DNA of 47,833 bases from Polaromonas jejuensis NBRC 106434 (GCF_001598235.1 NZ_BCYO01000028.1:1-47833), one strand, 5' to 3'; shown: positions 15,475 through 25,034, numbered from the stretch's first letter. The notes: generated by a model not told the origin, from the letters alone. Numbers and translations: made by a program.

Positions 15475-17934
15475 TCAGTGCTTCTTATTGATCTCTATGC
15501 TGCGGGGTTGATTGGCTTGAGCTCTACTGTCGTCATCGTCACGACCTTGCTGACCGTTCTGCGCAACAGGCCCAACCGGCCCTCCCACATCGTTTGTCAT
15601 GCACGCCCCCTTGGGCAAACCCTTGGCGCCGACTGGCGGCACGACGATGACAGCGTCCACGGCCTTGACATCGTTCTTGCGGGCCACAACGGTCTGCTCA
15701 TTGCCCACATGCCCGTTAAATACGCGCAATTCCGGGTGATCGAACGGTGCTTTCTCGCAGGCGACGCGGCGGTCCGTCAGCGCGTTGCGCAAGAAGGCCA
15801 CCAGGTCAGCCTTTTCGGCAGCGGTCAAGCCCAAGGGGCGAATGGAGGGGTGCACATTGGCTGTGCCGCCATTGGTCGCGCTCGGATCGATAAAGCCCGT
15901 GGTGTCGTTGCCGTCAGGCCCGCGCCGGTCACCACCGCGGTTGTAGAACTCCACCACCTGCTCCAGCGTGAAGCGGCTGCCGTTGTGAAAGTACGGCTGC
16001 CTCAGTGCCACGTTGCGCAAGCTGGGGGTCTTGAACGCGCCGTCCACCGCCACACGCGTCATGTTGGGGTCGGGATGCGTCCAGCAGTCCATGGCATCGG
16101 TCTTGACGGCGAACATGCAGGGGTTGACCAGCACCGTGTCGGGAATCGAATTGCCGCGCAACCGGCTCAGGTATTGGCGCGAGAACGACAGCGAGTTGCC
16201 AAATGGATCCGTCGCACCGACCCCAAGGTCTTCCGCCGTCGGGCGGACGCCGATGTTGTAGAAAGCGCTGTCATACATGCCCAGCTGCCCCCCCTTGCCA
16301 ACAAACATGTGCTCGACCAGATTGGTCTCACCCACATTGGGCTGCAAATTGGTGCCTGCAGAGGTGAACTCCGCCCCCCGGTGGCATTCCACGCAACTGG
16401 TCTTGCCGCTGCGGAACAGGGCCAGACCGCGCTTTTCCTGCACGGACAAGGCGTTCGGATCGGCGGGCGTTCCGGCCCAGCCGACAAACCTGTCAATCGG
16501 CGCATCGTCCGAGACCAGCGTCGATTCATACATCATGATGGCCAGGCCCCAGAACATCGAGAAATTGCTCTCCATTTGGGTGTAGCCGTCAAACTTGCCG
16601 GTCGCGCGCCACCAGTTCGGTTCAAACGCCTGCTGGATCATCTCTGAATAGGTCGCTTTCAGGCCATCGCGACGCCCGTCGCGATAGGGTGCCAGCACCG
16701 AGTCCTGGGGGTGAACGCCTTGCGTGGACAGCGCCCGCATCGGCAGCATTTTCCGGCCCAGCTGCTTGAAGGTCTTGTTCGCGCAAGTCATCTCGAAGTC
16801 GCTCAGCGCCGGACCTACCGCCTGCGAGGCCAGGCTGGCATTGCGCAGCGCCATAGACACCCAGGCCGTGGAACCATCTGGGAAGGCTTCGAGCACCTTG
16901 GCGCCGGTGTCGCGGTTGCCAAAAGGGTTGTTGCCGTTGAAGACGTTGTTGGCACGGCCATCCCAGAAGCTCCGGTAGTTGAACACAGCATTGATGATTG
17001 GTGGCGTCCGGCGTGGTGTCACCCGTCGTGTCAACAAGCCATGCACACTGAACTCATCAATGGGGCGGTTGGCACACTTTTCGTCGCCATTGGGTTGAAA
17101 GCCTAAAAAGTCACCGGAGAAGGTACCCTGTGATCCATACACATCATTCGTCTCAAAGACCACCGGAGAATTGCGATCCAGCGGGTCGAGCAGGCGAAGG
17201 AAGGGAAAGTCAGCAGGCTTGAGCGTGTAGTTGGGGCCGCCACCGCCGGTTGCGGTCTTGTTGAAGAGGTTGTCGCCGCCTCTTTGGCCTGGGTTCAACT
17301 GGTTTTTGAGGCGCGTGTCGGTACCCGCATGAAAGTGGCAGCTGGCGCAGGCCTGGCCGTCGCTGCCGACTTTCGCGTCCCAAAACAGCGCCTTGCCCAG
17401 CGCAATGACCGCAGTCTTGTCGCGCACAAAATTCTCCAGCCCCAGCACGGGTGGAATCGCCACGGTCTTGAGCGACAGCAGCGGTGGGATCAGATCAATG
17501 GAACCAATATGTGCGTCCACGGCCGGAATGGCCAGCTGGCCATTGACGGTGGCGTCGGGCGTCACGCCGACCAGCGGCACCACCAGATCGCCCGATGCGG
17601 ATCTCATCGTCGCCCCAAAGGTCATGCCAGTTGGACCGCCGAGCACGGAGTCCAGCGAGATCGTGATGCTCTGCGGGCCCGCGACATCAAACAGCGCGCC
17701 AGGCAGCGTGGGGTTGCCCGGCAAGGCCAGCGTTGGGTCCAGGTTGAACAAAAAGTTGGCAGGCAGGTTGGCGCCTGTTGGCGGCAGAAAGTCTGGCGGG
17801 TCGACCAGTGCGTTAACGCCGGGCCGGCCCGGGCCTCGCGCGCCGACGGGTGCGTAAGTTATCACCGTGATGAGTGCCAGGGCGACGGCGCGCTGCCATG
17901 GCCGCACACGCGGCGGCAAATTTTGCGTGGTCAT
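15475..17934 (-). CDS. Large di-haem cytochrome c peroxidase/MauG-like protein
   Basis: 819-residue exported protein; the usual bacterial di-haem peroxidase is roughly 330-350 residues. An N-terminal hydrophobic segment (AVALALITVITYAPVGA) is the signal peptide. Haem sites are CASCH at 196-200 and CVECH at 514-518. Family wording includes IALGKALFWDAKVGSDGQAC, RSFWDGRANNVF near 321, and the C-terminal KTPSLRNVALRQPYFHNGS near 635. The N-terminal 160 residues and the Pro/Asp-rich tail are extra. It lies 48 bp behind the 789-residue gene, preceded by AGGAG, so the two form an operon driven by the promoter at 20702. Likely roles are peroxide reduction, maturation of a partner protein, or oxidative attack on an external substrate as in RoxA-like relatives. 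Confidence 0.87.
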   Translation of the reverse strand: MTTQNLPPRVRPWQRAVALALITVITYAPVGARGPGRPGVNALVDPPDFLPPTGANLPANFLFNLDPTLALPGNPTLPGALFDVAGPQSITISLDSVLGGPTGMTFGATMRSASGDLVVPLVGVTPDATVNGQLAIPAVDAHIGSIDLIPPLLSLKTVAIPPVLGLENFVRDKTAVIALGKALFWDAKVGSDGQACASCHFHAGTDTRLKNQLNPGQRGGDNLFNKTATGGGGPNYTLKPADFPFLRLLDPLDRNSPVVFETNDVYGSQGTFSGDFLGFQPNGDEKCANRPIDEFSVHGLLTRRVTPRRTPPIINAVFNYRSFWDGRANNVFNGNNPFGNRDTGAKVLEAFPDGSTAWVSMALRNASLASQAVGPALSDFEMTCANKTFKQLGRKMLPMRALSTQGVHPQDSVLAPYRDGRRDGLKATYSEMIQQAFEPNWWRATGKFDGYTQMESNFSMFWGLAIMMYESTLVSDDAPIDRFVGWAGTPADPNALSVQEKRGLALFRSGKTSCVECHRGAEFTSAGTNLQPNVGETNLVEHMFVGKGGQLGMYDSAFYNIGVRPTAEDLGVGATDPFGNSLSFSRQYLSRLRGNSIPDTVLVNPCMFAVKTDAMDCWTHPDPNMTRVAVDGAFKTPSLRNVALRQPYFHNGSRFTLEQVVEFYNRGGDRRGPDGNDTTGFIDPSATNGGTANVHPSIRPLGLTAAEKADLVAFLRNALTDRRVACEKAPFDHPELRVFNGHVGNEQTVVARKNDVKAVDAVIVVPPVGAKGLPKGACMTNDVGGPVGPVAQNGQQGRDDDDSRAQANQPRSIEINKKH

Positions 17935-17982
17935 GATCTACTCCTTGATCTCGGCAATTTATGGCTTGCTTTGCTGGGTGGA

Positions 17983-20352
17983 TCACAAGCACTGTTGTCG
18001 CAGGGTTGGCCTGGCGACCGGCACGCACGGCCGGGACGTGATGGTGTTGGTCGTCGCCGTGCCGCCAAGGCTGGAGCGCACCGAGATCGTGGTGGGTGGC
18101 ACCAGCGTCGGTATGCCATTGCCGTTCTGGCCGGCCGGATCAATGATGAAGCCCGGGGCCAGCAGCTGCCAGCACTTTGCTGCGGTCGGGCAGACCGCCG
18201 GCGTGGCAGGCGAGTTGCCCACCTGCACCATTTCAGAGCTGATGGGCAGTGCAGAGCTACCCGGCACGGTAGGGGGCAGATTGGCATTCGACAAGGTCGC
18301 CACCATGAACATGCCTTTGGGTGCGGGAGAGGCCGAGGAAGTGACCACAAAGTTCACCTTGCCCTTGCCTGCGCGGTTGTCCCAAATCGCCGTGTTGATC
18401 GTCAACGTGTCCGGAGTGCCGACGACTGCCGGGAAGACCCGTGCGGCGCTGACGGCTTTTGCTGTCGGGCACAGCGTTGAGTGAAAGATCGGGTCGTCCA
18501 TGGGCGGTGCCCAGGGCGCGGGATCCAGTTGCCCCACCACAGGAGAGGCAGTACCCGGCCCATCAAGCGGACCGGAGCCACAGAACAGGAAAGCCAGATC
18601 CTGGAAGTTATTGGGTATCAGCGGCGGGCCAAAGGTCAGGTTCTCACCGAAGATGAAGTTGAAGTTGGGCAACAGGTACTGCCCCGCAATCAAACCATTG
18701 GCCACCGGTGTTTGCGGTGCCCCGCCGTCCAGATGGCAGGGCGTGTTCTGGTTGCCACACATGGTTCGGCTGATGGCGCGGTAATTGCGCGTGGGCGGCA
18801 GGAAGGCACCGTTGTTGTTGACGGGTGTGCGGAAACGTCCGAGCAGCGCAGTCGACGTCGCGTTTTGCGTACCCAGCAGGCGCTCGGTGATGGCACCGGT
18901 CACAGGATGCTGGTCAAGCGCGTAGAGATCCACCAGAGTGGTGATGTCAGTGGTAAAGCCCACAAAATGCACCCGCCCGGTCACCTCCTGGTTCAGGCCG
19001 GCAACGGGGCGTCCATCCGTGCCTGCCAGCACCACCTCCACCTCTGTGTAAACCGGCGGCGTGTTGGGTTGGGTATACACACCAAGACTGGCCGTCATGG
19101 TGTGAGCCGAGAGGTAGGTCCCATTGGCGTCGGCCTTGAGCGTACCCAGGAAGACAACGTTGTCGCCAATCTCGAACGGCACCTGCTTGGTGGGGTCTGT
19201 GGGACACCCGGGGTCGGAGCCAGGGCAGGCCCCCACCACGCCGGCCGGTGCCGGGGTATTGGGCGGGTCCATCAAATACGTCATGCAATAGCCGGTGCTT
19301 TGCTGCGGAAATGCCGGAATGCCGGTGGCTGGCGCGTAGCTCTTGCAGTTGGGCGCCAATGGACGGTTGGACTGCGGGCATTCGGGATCCACCGCCCCGG
19401 CGACAAAGGGATTCACGCGCGGAACGCACATGGGGTAGCCGCTAAGAGCGTGGACGGTCGGGTTATCGGTATCAGGCGTAAAGCGCGGGTCAAAGCCGGC
19501 CTCTTCGACGCAATTGGGATTGCCTGCACACCCACCTATCGCTGCATGGCTCTTGCCGTATCGGCCTATGGTGTCGTTCAAGCGAACGCGTGTGACGCGT
19601 GGCGGTGTGGGGCTGGGGCAGGTCGTGATCACCGCGCCCGTTGCATCCTTAGCCGTTGGATCAACCGGCACACCGCCCACCTGCATTTCACCGGTAGCGT
19701 AATCGATGCAACTGATCACGCCCTGGCCTGCGTTCACCGACTGTTGCGAGATGAAGACCAGACCCGCGATATATTGGCCGCTGATGACGTTACCCACCAC
19801 ACGGATTTCATAGGACGGCAGCGATCCGTTGTAGCGGGTCGCCGGCGTCGGGGGCGTTCCGGGAAGCGGCATGGTGAGCAGGCCTGGCTGGGTAAGCGGC
19901 ACGGTGGCGCCGCTGGCTGTGCCTATCAGATCCGTCAAGGCCAGGCCCGTTTGGCCGGTGGGCGTGATGTCTTCGGCCGTAAGGTGGCTTCCCGGTTTGA
20001 ACAAGTCGGCCCAGGTCAACGTGAACGCGGGCATCTGCAAAATGGTGTTGCAGGGAATGGTGATCTTCTGGCCATTGAGCGTGACCGTGCCACCGGCCAA
20101 GCGGGGGTGAGTGGGAGCGCAGATGGTGTTGGTCGTGTCAAGAGTTGCCTCCTGGATGAAGCCGGTGATGTCGAACTGCGGTGGCGCGATGGGCACAGGC
20201 GCGATGGTTGGCGCAATAAACGGCAACGTGGTTTGAGCCAATGCTGGGCCCGCCCCCGTGATGACCATCTGAATGGCAAATAGTGCCGCCGCAGCGCGTC
20301 GCCCCATGCGGGCCGGCAGCAGGCAAAAATGACTCGTCACATCGTCGTTCAT
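17983..20352 (-). CDS. Exported protein of unknown family, paralogue of the 948-residue protein
   Basis: 789 residues from MNDDVTSHFC, with signal peptide ending near ALA-QTT (residue 39). I do not recognise a named domain. It shares ordered blocks with the protein at 25379-28225: GGTVTLNGQKITIP near 65, a VISGQ...GLVFI segment, VRLNDTIGRYGKS, DPRFTPDTDNPTV and GYPMCVPRV, and a C-terminal TISVRSSLGG. Many paired cysteines suggest disulfides. The start was set by a good AGGAGA 5 bp upstream and the signal peptide. However, the same frame stays open to another ATG with a strong ribosome site at 20637. It precedes the di-haem peroxidase in one operon, so a periplasmic or extracellular redox role is inferred. 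Confidence 0.75.
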   Translation of the reverse strand: MNDDVTSHFCLLPARMGRRAAAALFAIQMVITGAGPALAQTTLPFIAPTIAPVPIAPPQFDITGFIQEATLDTTNTICAPTHPRLAGGTVTLNGQKITIPCNTILQMPAFTLTWADLFKPGSHLTAEDITPTGQTGLALTDLIGTASGATVPLTQPGLLTMPLPGTPPTPATRYNGSLPSYEIRVVGNVISGQYIAGLVFISQQSVNAGQGVISCIDYATGEMQVGGVPVDPTAKDATGAVITTCPSPTPPRVTRVRLNDTIGRYGKSHAAIGGCAGNPNCVEEAGFDPRFTPDTDNPTVHALSGYPMCVPRVNPFVAGAVDPECPQSNRPLAPNCKSYAPATGIPAFPQQSTGYCMTYLMDPPNTPAPAGVVGACPGSDPGCPTDPTKQVPFEIGDNVVFLGTLKADANGTYLSAHTMTASLGVYTQPNTPPVYTEVEVVLAGTDGRPVAGLNQEVTGRVHFVGFTTDITTLVDLYALDQHPVTGAITERLLGTQNATSTALLGRFRTPVNNNGAFLPPTRNYRAISRTMCGNQNTPCHLDGGAPQTPVANGLIAGQYLLPNFNFIFGENLTFGPPLIPNNFQDLAFLFCGSGPLDGPGTASPVVGQLDPAPWAPPMDDPIFHSTLCPTAKAVSAARVFPAVVGTPDTLTINTAIWDNRAGKGKVNFVVTSSASPAPKGMFMVATLSNANLPPTVPGSSALPISSEMVQVGNSPATPAVCPTAAKCWQLLAPGFIIDPAGQNGNGIPTLVPPTTISVRSSLGGTATTNTITSRPCVPVARPTLRQQCL

Positions 20353-20637
20353 GCTGATCTCCTGGTTGCGTTGCGTGCTCTCCCACATTCCTGCGTTGTT
20401 CTCGCGTCGCGTGAGCTCACTCTTCCCGATAATTTGCTTGCCACTGAACCTGCTGGTCAGGTCTTGCGGTTTTGCAAGCCCAACATTGCAAACGTCGTAA
20501 CAGAAACAAGAAAACCTCAAGGCTTTGCTTAAGACGCCAGGCCATTGACCTTGTCCGCGGGCGGTACTCAAAACGTGTGCTTGCTTCTCTTCCAGTAACG
20601 CCAGTAGCGAACTGAAAATTTCAGTGGTCTTGTACAT
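20353..20637 (-). other. Open in-frame leader with its own start upstream of the 789-residue protein
   Basis: From ATG 20637 (GGGAGG 8 bp upstream) the frame runs without stop into the 789-residue gene, adding 95 residues that begin MYKTTEIFSSLLALLEEK. This start lies 71 bp from the -10-like element, the same distance as in the MCO gene at 21217-22968, so it is the expected first start of this transcript. The segment is not a signal peptide. It may be a separate leader peptide gene that lost its stop, a long N-terminal extension, or a regulated leader. Nothing else is visible in this stretch. Confidence 0.45.
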
Positions 20638-20701
20638 ATTGGTACCTCCCTGAAAAGCAGACTTATTCAGAAACACTTCAAAGTCCAATCGACTTTTTGT
20701 T

Positions 20702-20794
20702 ACTTTAGGACGGCACTTGTGTCTTGAACAGATACCGATTGCCCGATTGGACGGGAATAGTGACCACCCTACGGGGTTACTAGTGGCACCCCTA
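20702..20794 (-). promoter_or_regulatory. Promoter of the 789-residue protein/peroxidase operon (shared regulon architecture)
   Basis: On the minus strand: TAGGGG (from 20794), 23 bp start-to-start to TAGGGTG (from 20771), then 63 bp to CTAAAGT (20708-20702), the proposed -10. A 6-bp hairpin (AAAGTC, 5-base loop, GACTTT; 20680-20696) sits at the predicted transcript start. The same geometry precedes the four MCO-type units. Confidence 0.7.
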
Positions 20795-21216
20795 CCCTCG
20801 CTAAAAAATGAGGCGTCGAGAACAAAAAATAGCGGCTCGCCGCTTGAAAATTCATGGCCCAAAGTGCGGCAGACCTACGCTGCCAGCAACGTCCTGGACG
20901 CTGTAGCGGCCACGGCCATCGCTGCGGTCAAGGGGAGTGCGGAGCCGTAAAAATCGGCACCTCTGACGGGGCTCACATGGTATTGATGGCAGGGCCGCGT
21001 CAGGCCCGCTCGATAGACGGAGCAACCCTTCGCGAGTGATCCGCTGCTTGAGACCCATGGTTTACGTGGCCACGCCATGTACGCCACCACAAACAGATTG
21101 CTACAAAATTAGTAGCTGCCTGCGCCTGTTATTCGGACGCTATGGGACTATTTTTTGCTTACGACCTGATCCTTGCCCGGTTCAATCAGTACCTGCGCAT
21201 CCATCGAGCCGTGGGC
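20795..21216. other. Gene-free stretch between the peroxidase operon promoter and the first MCO
   Basis: About 420 bp. Short open frames exist on both strands but none has a recognisable start, family or signal. The right part (21104-21158) holds the third copy of the short intergenic repeat. I looked for transposase or resolvase remnants and saw none. No terminator is evident after the MCO stop at 21217. Confidence 0.5.
21104..21158. repeat. Short intergenic repeat, copy 3
   Basis: AAATTAGTAGCTGCCTGCGC, a spacer, CGGACGCTATGGGACTATTTTTT: the same imperfect-palindrome layout as 417-472 and 14686-14745, in the opposite orientation to copy 1. Confidence 0.45.
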
Positions 21217-22968
21217 TTATGAGGGCACGATGTCGAAGCGAATCATCATGGCGTGGTCTTCGTGGGTCAGGTTGTGGCAGTGCATGACGTACTTGCCCTC
21301 AAAGTCCCTGAAGCGCAGGAACACCCGCAACTCATCGTTGGGGGCCAGCACAAAAATGTCTTTGCGACCCGCCTCGGGGCGCGCGGGCGGCTTGCCGTTG
21401 CGCGACAGGATGCGCCCTTCCTCAAAGTGAACATGGATGGGATGCGACCAGCCGCCCCCGCCTTTGAACACCCATATTTCGGCGGTATTGCGCTTGGGCT
21501 GCACGGTGGGCGTCAGCACGTCAAACAGTTCGCCGTTCACCGTCCAGGCGCCGCCGCGGCGAACGAACTCGAATTTTCTGGTTTTGACAACTTCGGCCAG
21601 GTTGATGGGAGGCAACTCCCGCAGCTTGGTGGGCACTTGGCTCTTGTCGGGGCTGGCCGGCAAATCGCCCACATCGAAACGCAGGATTCGCGTGCCCGGG
21701 TTCAGTATCTTGCCGGTCGGCCCCCTGCCGTTGACCTGCTCCAGCTTGTTCACGATGAAGAGCTGGGCACCCTTGGGATAGTTGAGGAAATCGATCACGA
21801 TATCGGCGCGTTCGGCCACCCCCATCCGGAATTTGGTCAGGGTCAGCGTTTCCGGCAGCAGATTGCCGTCGCTGGCGATGTACTGAAAGGGCTGGTCAAC
21901 GCCCTTGTAGCTGAGGTAGAACTCATAAAAGCGCGACGGCCCGCCATCGAGAAAACGGAAGCGGTACTTGCGGCGCTCAACCTGGAAGAAGGGCTGAATC
22001 TTGCCATTGACGCAAAACTTGTCGCCCAGGATGCCGTCGACCTCGAACTGGTCGAAGAACAGCAAGCCATTGCGATCGAACTGCTTGTCTGTAAACGCCA
22101 GCGGGATGTCATATTTACCGCTGGGCAGGTGCAGCGCGGTGGAGCTGGGGTCAGTTTCATTACCCGAATCGAGTTCATCGAACAGCAGGTAAAAGCCCAT
22201 CAGACCCTTGTACACATTGGGACTGGTGAACTCGACGCGGTGGTCGTGGTAGAAAAGAGTGCCCAGCGCTTCGCGCGGATCACCACCCGTTGCGTGAAAC
22301 GCATCGAAGCCCGCATAGATATTGGGATAGAGGTGATCCCTGTACGCGCCCGCGTGGGCAATGGTGGGGCCAAACTTGGTGCGGCTGTAGTAGTCGCCGG
22401 GAAAGCCATCGCTCTCCGAGCCGGTATGCGCGTTGTGCAGGTGGGTGCTGATCTCTGGCGAGCCAAAACCTATCGTGTTGGCGGGCAGGTCGTTGTAGAT
22501 GCGCACAATGGCGGACTCGCCGTAGCGGGCCTCGAAAGTAGGACCGGGGAAGACGCCGTCATAGCCCCAGATCGTTGAATCAGGCAGTTGCGGATGAAAG
22601 GAAAACTTGGCTTCTTTCACATGTATTTCATAGAACTTGCGGGTGCTAGGCCCAAATTCCGCCCAACGCTGGTGCTTGTCACGTCCAGCCTCGCCGGGGC
22701 CTGGGCCTTCCTGTGGCGCGGGATCAAGCGCTGCCACGGACTGCTTGAGCGCGGGCACCGGCAGCGGGACGATAAAAGGCGTGGTCGCTGGTGAAGGCGG
22801 CAGATCACCACTGCCCCCGGATCTGCTGCCGCCACCTGTGCCGCCGTCCTTGGCTGCGGCGTCACTCAGTTGGCCAAGCAGAAGGCCGGCGCCTGCCGCA
22901 GCCGCACCGTACTTGAGTATTTCACGCCTTCCCGCGGCAGGAACACGTAAATCCTTGGGCTTGAGCAT
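21217..22968 (-). CDS. Tat-exported multicopper oxidase (MCO), copy 1
   Basis: 583 residues, CotA/bilirubin-oxidase-like three-domain MCO that would couple one-electron oxidation of a substrate to reduction of O2 to water. Twin-arginine signal: GRREILKYGAAAAGAGLLLG. All four copper motifs are present: HLHNAH at 176-181, YHDH at 240-243, HPIHVH near 505, and HCHNLTHEDHAMM at 563-575 with the type 1 axial Met. A Gly/Ser-rich linker follows the signal. The start was chosen because AGGGGTG lies 8 bp upstream and because it gives the same length as the two paralogues. This is the most diverged of the three MCOs. It has its own promoter at 23033-23124 and no downstream partner gene. Confidence 0.93.
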   Translation of the reverse strand: MLKPKDLRVPAAGRREILKYGAAAAGAGLLLGQLSDAAAKDGGTGGGSRSGGSGDLPPSPATTPFIVPLPVPALKQSVAALDPAPQEGPGPGEAGRDKHQRWAEFGPSTRKFYEIHVKEAKFSFHPQLPDSTIWGYDGVFPGPTFEARYGESAIVRIYNDLPANTIGFGSPEISTHLHNAHTGSESDGFPGDYYSRTKFGPTIAHAGAYRDHLYPNIYAGFDAFHATGGDPREALGTLFYHDHRVEFTSPNVYKGLMGFYLLFDELDSGNETDPSSTALHLPSGKYDIPLAFTDKQFDRNGLLFFDQFEVDGILGDKFCVNGKIQPFFQVERRKYRFRFLDGGPSRFYEFYLSYKGVDQPFQYIASDGNLLPETLTLTKFRMGVAERADIVIDFLNYPKGAQLFIVNKLEQVNGRGPTGKILNPGTRILRFDVGDLPASPDKSQVPTKLRELPPINLAEVVKTRKFEFVRRGGAWTVNGELFDVLTPTVQPKRNTAEIWVFKGGGGWSHPIHVHFEEGRILSRNGKPPARPEAGRKDIFVLAPNDELRVFLRFRDFEGKYVMHCHNLTHEDHAMMIRFDIVPS

Positions 22969-23032
22969 TTCGACACCCCTTAAGAAGCGGCTTGAAACCA
23001 ACTCGCATTCGCTTTGATGCGAGCTTGTTGTC

Positions 23033-23124
23033 ACTTTAGGCGTCGAGATTTTTTTAAACAGCGACCTGTTGCCGTTTTTTTCAAACGTAGGATTCACCCT
23101 ATCGCAAAAAAATGGCCTCCCCTA
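23033..23124 (-). promoter_or_regulatory. Promoter of MCO copy 1 (shared regulon architecture)
   Basis: Minus strand: TAGGGG from 23124, 23 bp to TAGGGTG from 23101, 62 bp to CTAAAGT (23039-23033). A 7-bp hairpin (CTCGCAT/ATGCGAG, 23002-23023) follows at the predicted transcript start, and the ATG is 71 bp from the -10-like element. Confidence 0.72.
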
Positions 23125-23222
23125 CCGTGCCAGGCCTGCGGTAATTGCACAGGCTCCGTGCGTTGATGCCAGGCGCATCAGCTGAAAAGACGTAGCCAAC
23201 ATGTATCAATAAATCCTCAGGT

Positions 23223-24974
23223 TCACGGAGGCACGATGTCCCAGCGAACCATCATGGCGTGGTCTTCGTGGGTCAGGTTATGGCAGTGCATGATGTACTT
23301 GCCCTCAAAGTCCCTGAAGCGCAGGAACACCCGCACCTCATCGTTGGGAGCCAGTACATACACGTCCTTGCGACCCGCCTCGTGCGGCGCGGGCGGCTTG
23401 CCGTTGCGCGACAGGATGCGCCCCTCCTCAAAGTGAATGTGAATGGGATGCGACCAGCCGCCACTGCCCTTCAACACCCATATTTCGGCCGTGTTGCGCT
23501 TGGGCTTTGCCGTGGCGGTCAGCACGTCAAACAGCTTGCCGTTCACCGTCCAGCCGCCGTTGCTGCGATCAAACTCAAAGCGTCTGGTGGTGACGACTTC
23601 CGCCAGATTGATGGGGGGCAACTCGCGCAGCCTGGCGGGCACGCGGCTGTTGTCGGGGCTGGCCGGCAGATCCCCCACGTCGAAACGCAGGATTGGCGTG
23701 CCCGGGTTCAGTATCTTGCCGGTCGGGCCTCGGCCGTTGACCTGCTCCAGCCTGTTCACGATGAACAGCTGGGCGCCCTTGGGGTACCTGGCGAAGTCGA
23801 TCACGATGTCGGCACGTTCGGCCACCCCCAGGCGGACCTTGCTCATGGTCAGCGGTGCCGGCAGCAGGTTGCCGTCGTTGGCAATGTACTGGAAGGGCTG
23901 GTCAACGCCGTTGTAGCTGAGGTAGAACTCATAAAAGCGCGACGGGCCACCATCGAGCAGACGGAAGCGGTACTTGCGGCGCTCCACCTGGAAGAAAGGC
24001 TGAATCTTGCCGTTGACGCAGAACTTGTCGCCCAGAATGCCATCAACCTCAAACTGGTTGAAGAACAGGAAGCCGTTGAGATCGAACTGCTTGTCCTGGA
24101 ACACCAGCGGAATGTCATATTTGCCGACACCGCTGGGCAGGCGCAGCGCCTTGGGGTTGGGGTCGTTTTCATTGCCCGAGTCAATTTCATCGAACAGCAA
24201 ATAAAACCCCGTCAGGCCCTTGTACACATTGGGTCCGGTGAAGTCGATGCGGTGGTCGTGGTACCACAAGGTGCCCAGCGCTTCGCGTGGATCGCCTTCA
24301 GTGCCATGGAAGCCGTCATAGCCCGCGTAGCAATTGACATAGTGGTGGTCCTTGTACGCACCCGGCTCGGTCATGGTGGGGCCAAACTTGGTGCGGCTGT
24401 AGTAGTCGCCGGTGAAGCCATCGCTCGCAGAACCGACATGCAGGTTGTGCAGATGGGTGCTGATTTCGGGCGAGCCAAAACCTATGCTGTTGGCGGGCAG
24501 GTCGTTGTAGATGCGCACCATGATGGGCTCGCCGTAGCGGGCCTCGAAAGTGGGCCCAGGCAATATCCCGTCATAGCCCCAGATGTTCTGCGTGGGCAGC
24601 TGAGGGTGGAAGGAATGCTTGTCCTGCCTGACATGCATCTCGTAGAACTTTTTGGTGTTGGGCCAAAAATCATCCCAGCGCGGATGGTTGGGACGTCCGC
24701 ACTCGCCAGGGGCTGTGGTCTCCTGCGGCGCGGGATCAAGCGCAGCCACCGGCTGCTTGGGCAGATACACGGGCAGCGGGACCATGAAAGGCGTGGTCGC
24801 TGGCGAGGGCGGCAGAGTGCCACCGCCCCCACCGCCGCTACTTGTTCCACCATCCTTGGCCGTGACGTCACTCAGTTGGGTCAACAGCAAACCAGCACCT
24901 GCCGCAGCCGCACCGTACTTGAATACTTGACGCCTTCCCGACACAGGAACACGCGAATCATTGGACTTGGACAT
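23223..24974 (-). CDS. Tat-exported multicopper oxidase (MCO), copy 2
   Basis: 583 residues, nearly identical to the copy at 30213-31964 and clearly related to the one at 21217. Tat motif GRRQVFKYGAAAAGAG, then a Gly-rich linker. Copper motifs HLHNLH, YHDHR, HPIHIH and HCHNLTHEDHAMM are all intact, so it should be active. A start at MSKSND (24974) was preferred to ATGs 21-24 bp upstream because GGAGG sits just before it and the length then matches both paralogues. It has its own promoter (25035-25127) and is followed directly by the promoter region of copy 1, so it is probably monocistronic. Confidence 0.93.
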   Translation of the reverse strand: MSKSNDSRVPVSGRRQVFKYGAAAAGAGLLLTQLSDVTAKDGGTSSGGGGGGTLPPSPATTPFMVPLPVYLPKQPVAALDPAPQETTAPGECGRPNHPRWDDFWPNTKKFYEMHVRQDKHSFHPQLPTQNIWGYDGILPGPTFEARYGEPIMVRIYNDLPANSIGFGSPEISTHLHNLHVGSASDGFTGDYYSRTKFGPTMTEPGAYKDHHYVNCYAGYDGFHGTEGDPREALGTLWYHDHRIDFTGPNVYKGLTGFYLLFDEIDSGNENDPNPKALRLPSGVGKYDIPLVFQDKQFDLNGFLFFNQFEVDGILGDKFCVNGKIQPFFQVERRKYRFRLLDGGPSRFYEFYLSYNGVDQPFQYIANDGNLLPAPLTMSKVRLGVAERADIVIDFARYPKGAQLFIVNRLEQVNGRGPTGKILNPGTPILRFDVGDLPASPDNSRVPARLRELPPINLAEVVTTRRFEFDRSNGGWTVNGKLFDVLTATAKPKRNTAEIWVLKGSGGWSHPIHIHFEEGRILSRNGKPPAPHEAGRKDVYVLAPNDEVRVFLRFRDFEGKYIMHCHNLTHEDHAMMVRWDIVPP

Positions 24975-25034
24975 TTCCTCCACCCTCTTAAACATCAAAT
25001 TGAAACCAACACATCACGTTGTTGCACGATTGTT

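Noticed and set aside
18481..20283. 600-codon plus-strand frame opposite the 789-residue gene
   Set aside because: The minus-strand frame has a signal peptide, a paralogue and a shared promoter; the plus frame is compositional shadow.
20795..21216. Possible insertion-sequence or transposase remnant before MCO copy 1
   Set aside because: No transposase motif, terminal inverted repeat or target duplication found; only the short repeat at 21104-21158 stands out.
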